50,913 nt of DNA from JABWBJ01 sp035646395. GTDB lineage: Bacteria; Gemmatimonadota; Gemmatimonadetes; Gemmatimonadales; Gemmatimonadaceae. Under the pieces are notes generated by a model. That model saw nothing but the letters and a program-made list of their open reading frames with translations, searched no databases and was not told where the DNA came from. Numbering within the stretch: position 1 is the first letter of the stretch; the number at the start of each line of letters is the position of its first letter. The position numbers and the translations under genes are program-made. Of the stretch, positions 25,248 to 33,206 are shown piece by piece. Where the stretch lies: contig DASRPK010000311.1 in NCBI GenBank assembly GCA_035646395.1, positions 1 to 50,913 on the forward strand. Reading direction: 5' to 3'.

Positions 25248-26447
25248 GTTCGGCCACCCGCCCTGAGGCAACCCCTTCACAATTTTCAATGCGTTCTTGT
25301 AGTAGACCTTCTTGAGGACCTCGTCAGGCAGGTCGATGCCGTACAGCTTCCAGAACGCGTGATAGTCGCGATAGTAATCGAAGTAGTCGTCGCGGGTCTC
25401 GAAAACGCGCCAGTAATACGGATACTCGTCAGGCTGGAACGAGTCCTTCCCGAACAGGATCTTGTCCTGGTACTTGATGAAGAAGTCGCGGGCGGCGCGC
25501 GGTTGCCGGCCGATGTCGTACAGTACCGCGCCGACCTCCGTGTAGACGTTAGGCATGTCGAGGATCTTCCCGAAGTGCTGCAGGTCGTTCGCCTGCCAGC
25601 CCATATGGGCGGCGACGAAGGTTGTCTTCGGGTTCTGCCGGAAGAGGTTGTCGCGCTCTGCCATCAGCGAATCGAACCGCGGCACCTGGTCCTCCGCGAT
25701 TCGACGCCCGGGAAACAGTGCCAGTTCCAGCCAGCGCTCGTTCCTGTTGTCCATCGGTTGATAGAACTCGGCGGGATCACCCGTGTGGATGAACACCGGC
25801 AGTCCCAGTCGCGCCGCCGCGTCCCAGATCGGTTTCAGCTCCGGATCGTCGAGACGTAACCGCGAGCCGTCGGCCTTCCGCGTCGACTGCCCGAATCCCT
25901 TCCCGATTTCCCCGACGCCGACGGCGCCGGCTTTGACGTCCGCTTCGAGGCGTGCGATGGCGCGTTCGGCCCAACCCGGACCCACGTTCTGCAGATCGAT
26001 TCCCGTGAAGACCGCAACGCGACCCTTGAGTGGCGATGCATTCACCAGCGACAGCGTCCGTGCGAGACGTTCACCACTCTGGTTCTCGGCGGCGATCATC
26101 AGGCCGAGGTTCAGGCTGTCCATCGCCGCCTTCAACGTGGCCAGTCCTTCGGCCGAATTCAGCAGCGCTTGCGGATGACCGTGGAAGTCGATGGCGGGAA
26201 ACTTTGCACGCGCAACCTTGTGCTCGGTGGTGACGAGCGTCGACCGGGGGCGATAATCGAGGATGCTGGGTGGAGCGATCTGCGGCGCCATGCACCGCAG
26301 CGGACGTATCTCCGTCATCCCAGCAGGGCATTCTTCGCCAGGCTTGATGGTGGTTTCCGGGCCACCGCCGCGCCCTCCCTGGGCGTGAGCAATCGTCGAG
26401 CCCACAAGCAGGGCAGCGGACAAACCGAAAGACGAAACAAGTCGCAT
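25245..26447 (-). CDS. Exported amidohydrolase_2-family metal-dependent hydrolase
   Basis: A 400-residue TIM-barrel enzyme with a signal peptide ending near STIAHAQG and a Gly-rich linker after it. Metal-binding motifs: FPAIDFHGHPQ (HxH), VGEIGKG, LPVFIHTGDPAEF, VAAHMGWQAND and the final LFGKDSFQPDEYPYYWRVFE acid. The pattern belongs to the amidohydrolase_2 (ACMSD-like) family of decarboxylases and hydrolases; the substrate cannot be read from the sequence. Two Cys residues (PGEECPAGM and LRCMAP) near the N-terminus could form a disulphide in the periplasm. The start is ATG 26447. It is convergent with the dihydropyrimidinase-like gene across the GTTTACCC words. Confidence 0.83.
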   Translation of the reverse strand: MRLVSSFGLSAALLVGSTIAHAQGGRGGGPETTIKPGEECPAGMTEIRPLRCMAPQIAPPSILDYRPRSTLVTTEHKVARAKFPAIDFHGHPQALLNSAEGLATLKAAMDSLNLGLMIAAENQSGERLARTLSLVNASPLKGRVAVFTGIDLQNVGPGWAERAIARLEADVKAGAVGVGEIGKGFGQSTRKADGSRLRLDDPELKPIWDAAARLGLPVFIHTGDPAEFYQPMDNRNERWLELALFPGRRIAEDQVPRFDSLMAERDNLFRQNPKTTFVAAHMGWQANDLQHFGKILDMPNVYTEVGAVLYDIGRQPRAARDFFIKYQDKILFGKDSFQPDEYPYYWRVFETRDDYFDYYRDYHAFWKLYGIDLPDEVLKKVYYKNALKIVKGLPQGGWPN

Positions 26448-26546
26448 TGATTACTCCGAAAAAGAGCGGCGGACTCGGAATCTGCTCGGCGGACTTGCGC
26501 GCAGGAACGGGGACGCCCAGGCAAACTTTGGGTTGAGTCGATCGAT

Positions 26547-27020
26547 TCAGGGCATGGTTCGGCAGTAGGTACCGCCGGAACATCGTTCGGGAACATAGGT
26601 CTCGCTTTCGATCAGCCACGAGCCGTTCCTCAGTCGCCACTTGGCGAAGTAAATGCCTCCGATCTGAATCTTCCCATCGGTATCGGTCCAGGACCCAGCC
26701 CAGCGGCCGGACTCCGATGCCATCCCCCAGGGTTCATAGACGCGAACCTGATCGGGCGTGCGCTCGTAGACTACATCGGGCCGAGTGCGGAACTGTTCGG
26801 CGAATCGCTGCAGGTTCGTCGTGCGCCCGATGCCGTGCACCGAATTGGATGTAACGACCACGACATCTTCCGCGAGCACGGCACCGATGCCTGCCGTGTC
26901 GTGCCGGGCGATGGCGGCGTTCGACGAGGCGCGACGGTCGCGAATGGAGCGCTCGTGTGGCGCGGATTGCGCTCCGAGTTGAGTGGTGGCCAGGCAAGCG
27001 AAGAGGAAAGTTGCGCGCAT
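26547..27020 (-). CDS. NTF2-like/DUF4440 exported protein
   Basis: A 157-residue protein with a signal peptide (MRATFLFACLATTQLGAQ). The rest reads as a cone-shaped NTF2/SnoaL fold: RRASSNAAIARHDTAGIGAVLAEDVVVV, GIGRTTNLQRFAEQF, then paired strands SGRWAGSWTDTDGKIQIGGIYFAKW and NGSWLIESETYVPE. Members bind small ligands or act as regulators; no catalytic residues can be assigned. A C-terminal Cys pair (CSGGTYC) is present. ATG 27020 is preferred over an extension to 27095. It is divergent from the kinase gene at 27105, so they may share the 84-base promoter region. Confidence 0.75.
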   Translation of the reverse strand: MRATFLFACLATTQLGAQSAPHERSIRDRRASSNAAIARHDTAGIGAVLAEDVVVVTSNSVHGIGRTTNLQRFAEQFRTRPDVVYERTPDQVRVYEPWGMASESGRWAGSWTDTDGKIQIGGIYFAKWRLRNGSWLIESETYVPERCSGGTYCRTMP

Positions 27021-27104
27021 CGAGAGTGCTCCTGGTGAGTTGCCGATGAAGGTACGGTGGCCCATGCTGGCGTGGGCTCCCGGCAAGCGCGACATTAGCG
27101 CCCC

Positions 27105-29795
27105 ATGGACGCTATCTCGAAGCTACGCACATCGCTGGCCGCTCGTTACGAGATCGAGCGGGAGATCGGGGCGGGCGGTATGGCGACCGTGTACCTTGCG
27201 AAGGATCAGCGCCATGACCGGAACGTCGCGCTCAAAGTCCTGAATCCGGAACTGGGCGCGGTGTTAGGCGTCGAGCGGTTCCTGTCCGAAATCAAGGTCA
27301 CGGCCAACCTGCAGCATCCCAACCTGCTGCCGCTCTTCGACTCGGGTGAAGCCGACGGATTGCTGTTTTACGTGATGCCCTTCGTCGAAGGCGAAACGCT
27401 GCGACACAAGTTGGACCGCGAGAAGCAGCTTCCCATCGACGAAGCGATACGCATCGCCGTGGCCGTGGCCAACGCGCTCGACTACGCGCACAGCCACAAC
27501 GTCATCCATCGCGACCTCAAGCCCGAAAACATCCTGCTCCAGCACGGCCAGCCGGTGGTGGCCGACTTCGGCATCGCGCTGGCAGTCAGCAAGGCGGGCG
27601 GCAATCGCGTCACGCAGACCGGCCTGTCGTTAGGGACGCCGCAATACATGAGCCCCGAGCAGGCCACCGGCGACCGGGTGATCGACGGCCGCACAGACAT
27701 CTATTCGTTAGGTGCACTGACGTACGAAATGTTGTCCGGCGAGCCGCCGCACATTGGGCACACATCCCAGGCGATCATCGCCCGGCTCCTGACCGACAAA
27801 CCACGCAGCGTCCGCGCTTCGCGTCCGGCGGTGCCGGAGCATGTCGACTGGGCGGTGCAACGGGCACTCGAGAAGTTGCCGGCCGACCGGTTCTCGACCG
27901 CGAAGGAATTTGCGGATGCGCTGCAAGGTCGCGGCGGCGTCACCGCCGGCACCCAGGGAACTGCGGCGGCTGCACCGGCGGTCAGACGCGCTGGCGCTCG
28001 TGAACGGCTCCGTGATCCGGTGACGCTGACGTTGTCGGCGATCACTGTTGCTGCCGTCGCGGCGGCCGGAATGTTGGCCGCCCGGCGCGATCGCGCCGAG
28101 GCGCTGTCACCGATCCGGTTTGTGCTCGCTGCCCCGGACAGCCTGAAGCCCATCGATCATTACCCATGGCCCGCGGCGATATCGCCCGATGGCCGGGTCG
28201 TCGTGTATTCGGTCGGGCAGCGCGGCAGCGGCTCGATGTTCTACGCGCTGCGCACTGACCAGCTGGAGGCTCGTCCCATTCCAGGCACGAATGGCGCCTT
28301 CCAACCGTATTTCGCACCCGACGGACAGTGGCTGGCATTCCAGTCATCGGCGGGCGAACGGAAGATGCGACTGGACGGCAGCGCGCCAGTGACGATCTCC
28401 GTCGGAGGCAGTGCCAACGGCGCCGATTGGACGGTCAACGACGAGATCATCCTCGGCGCCACGCTGAGTTTCAGCGGCCTGGCGCGCGTCAGCGCCGCGG
28501 GCGGTGAGCCGGTGGAGTTCACTCATCCCGATACGTCGAAGCGCGAATGGCAACACGTGTGGCCGATCGCGGTCCCGGACGGGAAACACGTGGTGTTCAC
28601 GATCTGGTATGGCGCACTGGCGGCGTCGCAGCTGGCCGTCGCGTCGATCGAGGACGGACGCACGCACGCACTCGGCATCAGGGGAATCCGGCCGCTGGCC
28701 GTTCTCGACGGGAAGCTGGTGTACGTGCAGGCCGACGGGACGGTGATGGCCGTCGGCCTGGATGCGCCTAACGGGCGCATCGTCGGCCGTCCCATTCCGG
28801 TTCACGACCCGGTGCCGGTGATGGCGGGAAACAACGGAAATTCCGGGATCTACGTGTCACGTGGCGGGATGGTTACGGCGCGCGGCAACGTCCAGACCCA
28901 GTTGACGTGGTTGTCGCTCGACGGTGGGCGTCGCGTGATCCTTCCCGAGCCACGCTCGTTTGCCGATCCGAGCCTGTCGCCTGACGAACGTCGAGTCGCC
29001 GTGCTCGTGACGGAAGACCGAAGGACCGACGTCTGGATCTACGATTTCACGACGTCAACGTTTTCACGCCTCACGTCTATCGGATCGGTCCTGTCCGTGG
29101 TGTGGTCTCCAGACGGGGCGCATGTGGTGTACGCGGCCCGCGGTGACAGTGCGCGAAGCGCATTCTGGCGCCAATCGGCCTCGGGTGGCTCCGCTGCCGA
29201 GAAACTCATTGAACTGCCTGAACTCGCCCCGGTCGCAACTATCTCTCCTGATTCGCGCTGGCTGGTCTACCAGGTCTACCACAACAACTCCTGGGACCTC
29301 AACAAGGCGGACCTCACTGCACGACCGGCGGCGTCCACTGCCTACGTGGCGACGGCCGCGAACGAACTGCCCCCGCGGTTCAGCCGGGACGGAAAGTGGG
29401 TCGCGTTCCTGACTGACGAATCCGGCAGGAACGAAGTGTACGTCCGGTCGTTCCCAGACCCCGTGGCGCGCGTACAGGTGTCGGCTGAGGGCGCACTGGA
29501 GCCAACGTGGTCGGACGATGGATCGAAGCTGTACTACCGATCCGGCAACTCCCTGCTTGTCGCGAGCGTCGAGTTTACTCCGACGTTCCGGGTTGTTCGT
29601 CGTGATACCCTGATCGTGGACGCGCAACTCCCGACGACGATCACCTTCGGCGTGTCATACGACATGGCTCGAGACGGGCGGAGGATCCTGTCACTGGCGC
29701 CCAGTCGCGATGACTTCCAGCTGGTCATATCGCCCAACTGGATCACGGAGTTCCGCGCCAGGATCGCCGCCAGCGAGGGTGGTAACCGGCGTTAG
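27105..29795 (+). CDS. Ser/Thr protein kinase with C-terminal TolB/WD40-like propeller
   Basis: An 896-residue Hanks-type kinase. The N-terminal kinase domain (about 15-275) is intact: GAGGMATVY P-loop, Lys44 (VALKVL), HRDLKPEN (135-142), DFG 154-156, GTPQYMSPEQA and the RTDIYSLG motif. A short Ala-rich linker and one transmembrane helix (about 305-326) follow. The rest (about 330-890) is a beta-propeller of PD40-type blades (ISPDGRVVVYSV, FAPDGQWLAFQS, LSPDERRVAVLV, WSPDGAHVVYAA), placed outside the membrane and probably binding a ligand or envelope component. This architecture is common in Acidobacteria and Gemmatimonadota. No phosphatase or substrate gene is adjacent. Confidence 0.92.
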   Translation: MDAISKLRTSLAARYEIEREIGAGGMATVYLAKDQRHDRNVALKVLNPELGAVLGVERFLSEIKVTANLQHPNLLPLFDSGEADGLLFYVMPFVEGETLRHKLDREKQLPIDEAIRIAVAVANALDYAHSHNVIHRDLKPENILLQHGQPVVADFGIALAVSKAGGNRVTQTGLSLGTPQYMSPEQATGDRVIDGRTDIYSLGALTYEMLSGEPPHIGHTSQAIIARLLTDKPRSVRASRPAVPEHVDWAVQRALEKLPADRFSTAKEFADALQGRGGVTAGTQGTAAAAPAVRRAGARERLRDPVTLTLSAITVAAVAAAGMLAARRDRAEALSPIRFVLAAPDSLKPIDHYPWPAAISPDGRVVVYSVGQRGSGSMFYALRTDQLEARPIPGTNGAFQPYFAPDGQWLAFQSSAGERKMRLDGSAPVTISVGGSANGADWTVNDEIILGATLSFSGLARVSAAGGEPVEFTHPDTSKREWQHVWPIAVPDGKHVVFTIWYGALAASQLAVASIEDGRTHALGIRGIRPLAVLDGKLVYVQADGTVMAVGLDAPNGRIVGRPIPVHDPVPVMAGNNGNSGIYVSRGGMVTARGNVQTQLTWLSLDGGRRVILPEPRSFADPSLSPDERRVAVLVTEDRRTDVWIYDFTTSTFSRLTSIGSVLSVVWSPDGAHVVYAARGDSARSAFWRQSASGGSAAEKLIELPELAPVATISPDSRWLVYQVYHNNSWDLNKADLTARPAASTAYVATAANELPPRFSRDGKWVAFLTDESGRNEVYVRSFPDPVARVQVSAEGALEPTWSDDGSKLYYRSGNSLLVASVEFTPTFRVVRRDTLIVDAQLPTTITFGVSYDMARDGRRILSLAPSRDDFQLVISPNWITEFRARIAASEGGNRR

Positions 29796-29807
29796 AGAAC
29801 CAAAAAC

Positions 29808-29872
29808 AGCAACACCCGGCGCGATTCGTATGATCCGTTTCGATTCGTGAGATCCGTATTTCAGGTGTTGCT
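29808..29872. repeat. Foldback between convergent genes (AGCAACACC arms)
   Basis: AGCAACACC (29808-29816) pairs with GGTGTTGCT (29864-29872). The loop contains the near-repeats GATTCGTATGATCCG and GATTCGTGAGATCCG. It sits 13 bases after the kinase stop and before the stop of the barrel gene, so it is a candidate bidirectional terminator without a T-run. Confidence 0.6.
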
Positions 29873-29906
29873 CGTGGTCCCCGCACAAAGCAGAAGTGCA
29901 CTCGGT

Positions 29907-30494
29907 CTAAAAAACGAGACCGAAGGTTAAGGGAATAAACTGCGCCTTGCTGAACCCGACCTTCCCCTGCTCGTAGGACGCGGCACCAACCCGGGCCTCG
30001 ATGAATCCGCGAACGCCGCCTAACGCAAAGCGCAGGCCGGCGCCGGCATCGAACGTGAACTTCTTCGACGACTCTTCTTCGCCATCGGGCGTAAGCGCTT
30101 CGGGGACGGACATGTTGAGGATGCCGCCACCCGCCAGCACATACAGGCCTCCGCCCAGCGGCACTTCAATGTTGCCCATGAAGGCCATCATGTTCGTTAC
30201 GTCATCGGCGCCCGGCGTCGCGAGGACGGGCTCCTTGAGCTTGAATTGCGTGAGCGAAAACTCGGGGCGCAGCGCGATCGGGAAGCCGGGAATATTGAAG
30301 ATCAACGACGCATCAAAGTGCAAACCTGGGTCATGCAAATCACCAAGGTCTGCGGACGGGACCGTCAACCCTCCACTCACGACGAGGCTGATCGGCCGCG
30401 AACTTCCCGCCATTCCAGGAAACTGTGCGTGGACATTCGTTGCAAAGCCCGCAACACACACAATTCCGAAACCGAGCGCTCGTACCTTTCGCAT
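29907..30494 (-). CDS. Outer-membrane beta-barrel protein
   Basis: A 195-residue protein with a signal peptide (MRKVRALGFGIVCVAGFATNVHAQ). The mature part alternates amphipathic strands (ISLVVSGGLTVPSADLGDL, LHFDASLIFNIPGFPIALRPEFSLTQF, FTFDAGAGLRFALGGVRGFIEARVGAASY) and ends in Phe (PLTFGLVF), as expected for an eight-stranded outer-membrane barrel of the OmpX/OmpW-like superfamily. No OmpA C-terminal peptidoglycan-binding domain is present. Function is probably structural or for adhesion. ATG 30494 is preferred; the frame extends upstream to 30605 without a leader. It is convergent with the kinase gene. Confidence 0.82.
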   Translation of the reverse strand: MRKVRALGFGIVCVAGFATNVHAQFPGMAGSSRPISLVVSGGLTVPSADLGDLHDPGLHFDASLIFNIPGFPIALRPEFSLTQFKLKEPVLATPGADDVTNMMAFMGNIEVPLGGGLYVLAGGGILNMSVPEALTPDGEEESSKKFTFDAGAGLRFALGGVRGFIEARVGAASYEQGKVGFSKAQFIPLTFGLVF

Positions 30495-30769
30495 GACATC
30501 CTCGCGTCTAGTGGATGAAAGTTCCGGAAACCTTATGACACGCACAGGACACCAATGTACGGCCTGATCGGCAAAATGACGTACTTCATGAAGCCAAGGC
30601 AGCAATCGCGAAAAGGCCGGCCGCTCATCGCTGGATTCAGCAACCGCGTAGAAACTACGCCGATCGGTGGCTACGGCTTGACGCGGGACGGGACGGACTG
30701 AGGCGTCCGTTCACGACATGGCCACCAGCGCTTGCCGAGCGCTGTGGCACTCGCGATTCTGCAAACCTC
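30495..30769. other. 275-base divergent intergenic region
   Basis: This region separates the outer-membrane barrel gene (minus) from the MATE gene (plus). I see no gene, strong inverted repeat or GTTAGG motif in it. It must contain promoters for one or both genes, but no clear -35/-10 pair was recognised. Confidence 0.5.
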
Positions 30770-32176
30770 ATGGCTTTGACACCGAGCGGCAAATTCGATC
30801 GATCCATCGTCGTCGGGCCCATCGCGCCCGCCGTCTGGCGGCTCGCCTGGCCGACGATGCTGCAGAACGCGTTCGGAGGATTGCAGGGCATCGTCGATCA
30901 CGTGATGGTCGGGAATTTCGTCGGCTTCACCGGCAATGCGGCCATCGGTGTCTCATGGCAGATCTTCCTGGTCGTGATGGTGTTCGTAAGCTCGCTGTTC
31001 ACGGGAATGGCCGTGCTGGTGGCGCGGTTTGCCGGTGCCGACGACCCGGAAAAGGTGAACCGGACGGTCGCACAGGCCATGATCACCGCTGCGATTCTCT
31101 CGGTCGCGGTCCTCGCGCCGATCGGGTGGTTTGCCGCTCCGGCGCTGCTCGACCTCGTGAATGCCGAACCGGCGGTGCAGGCGGAAGCCCTCCCGTTTCT
31201 CCGCATCATGTTCGTCGCCAGCATGGGGATGATGGTGTTCTTCATGCTTGGCGGTGCGTTGCGTGCGGCCGGCGATGCCCAGACTCCGTTGCGCCTTGGC
31301 GTGGCGATGACGCTGTTGAACATCGCGCTCAACCTGGTCCTGATTCCGGGATTCGGTCCGATCCCCCGACTCGGAACCACCGGTGCCGCCATCGGCACGA
31401 CACTCGCCGGCACGCTCGTCAGCGGCTACGCAGTCTACAAATTGTGGCAGGGAGGATGGGTCATCTCGGTGCGCGACACGAGCTGGCGTCCTGACTGGAC
31501 GATCATCCGCGCGCTGTTCCGCTTCGGTCTGCCGACGGGTGTGCAGGGCGTGGCGATGAATGTTGCCGGCGTCCTGCTGGTTCGATTCATCGGCTCACTC
31601 GACCAGAGCGCCGAAGCACAGGCTGCATACGCGGTCGGCTACACGGAGCTGTTTTCGCTGATCACCTGGACGTCGGTGGGTCTGATGGGTGCGTCCGCAG
31701 CCTACGCCGGCCAGAACCTCGGCGCGGGCCACCCCGATCGCGCGGTCGAAGGCGTCCGCGTCGCCTCGCGCATTGGTCTCGTCGTGTCGATCGTCGTCGC
31801 GATCATGTTCCTGACCGTGCCACGCCTCCTGCTGGCCGCGTTCGGAATGTCGGAACCCGCGGTCGTCGACATCGGCGTACAGCTCCTCAGGTTCCTCAGC
31901 GTGTCGGGCCTGTTCATTTCCGTGGCGCTGGTCTACACCGGCGGGCTACAGGGCACGGGGGACACGCGCGGGCCGCTGTACATCTCGATCGTGTCGCAGA
32001 TCGTCGTCCCGTTAGGCATCTGCTCCGTCATCCAGGCGATGCGTGGACTGCACCCGGCGGACATCTGGACGGCGATTCTGATTGGCCACGCCATCCGCTG
32101 CGGGCTGAGCGTGATGCGGTTCAAGCAGGGAAAGTGGCGGGACATCCGTGTAGAAATAGAACCGGTGCGGACGTGA
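30770..32176 (+). CDS. MATE-family multidrug/toxin efflux transporter
   Basis: A 468-residue membrane protein with about twelve hydrophobic helices in two similar halves. Conserved features: APAVWRLAWPTMLQNAFGG at the start, a polar motif region near VGNFVGFTGNAAIGVSW, LGGALRAAGDAQTPLR at the end of the first half and YTGGLQGTGDTRGPL in the second. These support an inner-membrane Na+- or H+-coupled exporter of drugs or metabolites (DinF/NorM superfamily). The start at ATG 30770 is followed by a short polar leader. It ends close to the GGATGTGGG foldback element. Substrate cannot be predicted. Confidence 0.9.
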   Translation: MALTPSGKFDRSIVVGPIAPAVWRLAWPTMLQNAFGGLQGIVDHVMVGNFVGFTGNAAIGVSWQIFLVVMVFVSSLFTGMAVLVARFAGADDPEKVNRTVAQAMITAAILSVAVLAPIGWFAAPALLDLVNAEPAVQAEALPFLRIMFVASMGMMVFFMLGGALRAAGDAQTPLRLGVAMTLLNIALNLVLIPGFGPIPRLGTTGAAIGTTLAGTLVSGYAVYKLWQGGWVISVRDTSWRPDWTIIRALFRFGLPTGVQGVAMNVAGVLLVRFIGSLDQSAEAQAAYAVGYTELFSLITWTSVGLMGASAAYAGQNLGAGHPDRAVEGVRVASRIGLVVSIVVAIMFLTVPRLLLAAFGMSEPAVVDIGVQLLRFLSVSGLFISVALVYTGGLQGTGDTRGPLYISIVSQIVVPLGICSVIQAMRGLHPADIWTAILIGHAIRCGLSVMRFKQGKWRDIRVEIEPVRT

Positions 32177-32198
32177 CAGCGTGGTCTGCATGGTGAGC

Positions 32199-32320
32199 GG
32201 AGGTGGGATGTGGGATGTGGGAGGAACCGCGCAGGTCAAAAAAACCCGATCACGTCAGGTACGAAACTCCCATTGATTCAGTGTTGATCTGGGTCCTCCC
32301 ACCTCCCACCTCCCACCTCC
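32199..32320. repeat. Foldback element of GGATGTGGGA / CCTCCCACC words
   Basis: The left arm (32199-32230) has GGTGGGATGTGGGATGTGGG-type words. The right arm (32293-32320) has three tandem CCTCCCA words that are complementary to it. The spacer of about 60 bases has no gene. It lies between the convergent MATE and 210-residue-protein genes, next to a canonical terminator that serves the minus strand. Confidence 0.75.
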
Positions 32321-32327
32321 ACCATCG

Positions 32328-32364
32328 AAAAAAGTGCGGCCTCCGGGGGCTCCGGAAGCCGCAC
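32328..32364 (-). terminator. Rho-independent terminator for the minus-strand gene at 32384
   Basis: On the minus strand GTGCGGC (32364-32358) and GCCGCAC (32340-32334) form a 7-bp stem extended by CCGG/CCGG inside, directly followed by TTTTTT. It starts 20 bases after the stop codon of the upstream gene on that strand. Confidence 0.85.
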
Positions 32365-32383
32365 CTGCGCGTCGAGGGTCTGC

Positions 32384-33016
32384 TTACCGGACGGCGCGCA
32401 TCCTGATCCCTTCCAGCACTGCTCCGCCGCGGCCGCCTTCGCCTAACAACTCGAACGACACCGTGCGATCGATCGCGGGGACGGGTTGCCACAACCGGAT
32501 CTGCCCAGTGAGCACACTATAGAAGCCCAGTTCCTTCGGGGGCGGTGCGGCCTGGCCGGCCGGCGCCGGCAGGCTGTGCGCGTACGTGCCATCCTCGAAG
32601 AATTCCCAGCGATGCGATGCATCGAGCTCGGGGTCTGTGTAGGCGAAATTCTGCCGGAACGTACCGATGGACTCGAACGGCGGTGTCCCACGAGTCCCGG
32701 CGGACACGCGCACGCCATTCTCGGCGGCCTCCCACGCTTCCGCGGCCATCTTGTTGCAGTCGTCTGCCCGCTTCGCCTCACCGTTCAGCTTGTAATACTC
32801 GGCGAGCATCAGGTGAATGCGTGCAGCGTCCTTGAGATCCCCGCGGCGGTGATACCGAATCAGGGTGAAGATCTCCTTCTCGAGTGTGCTGCTGGCGGTG
32901 GCCGGCAGTCCGGTCACATCGAAGCGCTCGACGCCTGACGCGCGCGGCGCGGACTGCGACTGGACGCTCACCGGAAGCGACAGGGCGAGGGCGAACAGGA
33001 GATGTCGGCAACGCAT
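32384..33016 (-). CDS. Exported protein of unknown function
   Basis: A 210-residue protein with a signal peptide (MRCRHLLFALALSLPVSVQSQ). Residues 40-105 look helical and are reminiscent of one TPR-like pair (LEKEIFTLIRYHRRGDLKDAARIHLMLAEYYKLNGEAKRADD). The second half is strand-rich (WEFFEDGTYAHSL, GFYSVLTGQIRLWQPV, VSFELLGEGGRG). I do not recognise the family. ATG 33016 is chosen because it starts the leader; the frame extends upstream to 33163 without one. A strong terminator follows it. It sits between the MATE gene and a large permease, with no obvious functional link. Confidence 0.6.
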   Translation of the reverse strand: MRCRHLLFALALSLPVSVQSQSAPRASGVERFDVTGLPATASSTLEKEIFTLIRYHRRGDLKDAARIHLMLAEYYKLNGEAKRADDCNKMAAEAWEAAENGVRVSAGTRGTPPFESIGTFRQNFAYTDPELDASHRWEFFEDGTYAHSLPAPAGQAAPPPKELGFYSVLTGQIRLWQPVPAIDRTVSFELLGEGGRGGAVLEGIRMRAVR

Positions 33017-33161
33017 GGTGTCCTCCGACACGTGGATGGTGCACGCTAACCTTATCGATGGTCGCTTCCCGTGCATCAGGAGACATGCCTGGGCCGCCGT
33101 CAGAGAATCCCCGGCGTGTCTGTCGGGGAAAGTGGAAACGCGTGTCGACGCCGTGCCGTGC

Positions 33162-33201
33162 ACGTCAGGCAGCGTTTCGCCTCCGCCACGCCGCCTGACG
33201 T
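33162..33201. terminator. Hairpin downstream of the ADOP permease at 33207
   Basis: ACGTCAGGC (33162-33170) and GCCTGACGT (33193-33201) form a perfect 9-bp stem with a loop of about 22 bases. It lies just after the permease stop on the minus strand. There is no T-run, so it is only a probable terminator or mRNA 3'-end hairpin. Confidence 0.55.
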
Positions 33202-33206
33202 TTCCC

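Noticed and set aside
33162..33201. Hairpin considered as an attachment site or operator
   Set aside because: It lies just downstream of a permease stop with no integrase nearby; a transcript-end hairpin is simpler.
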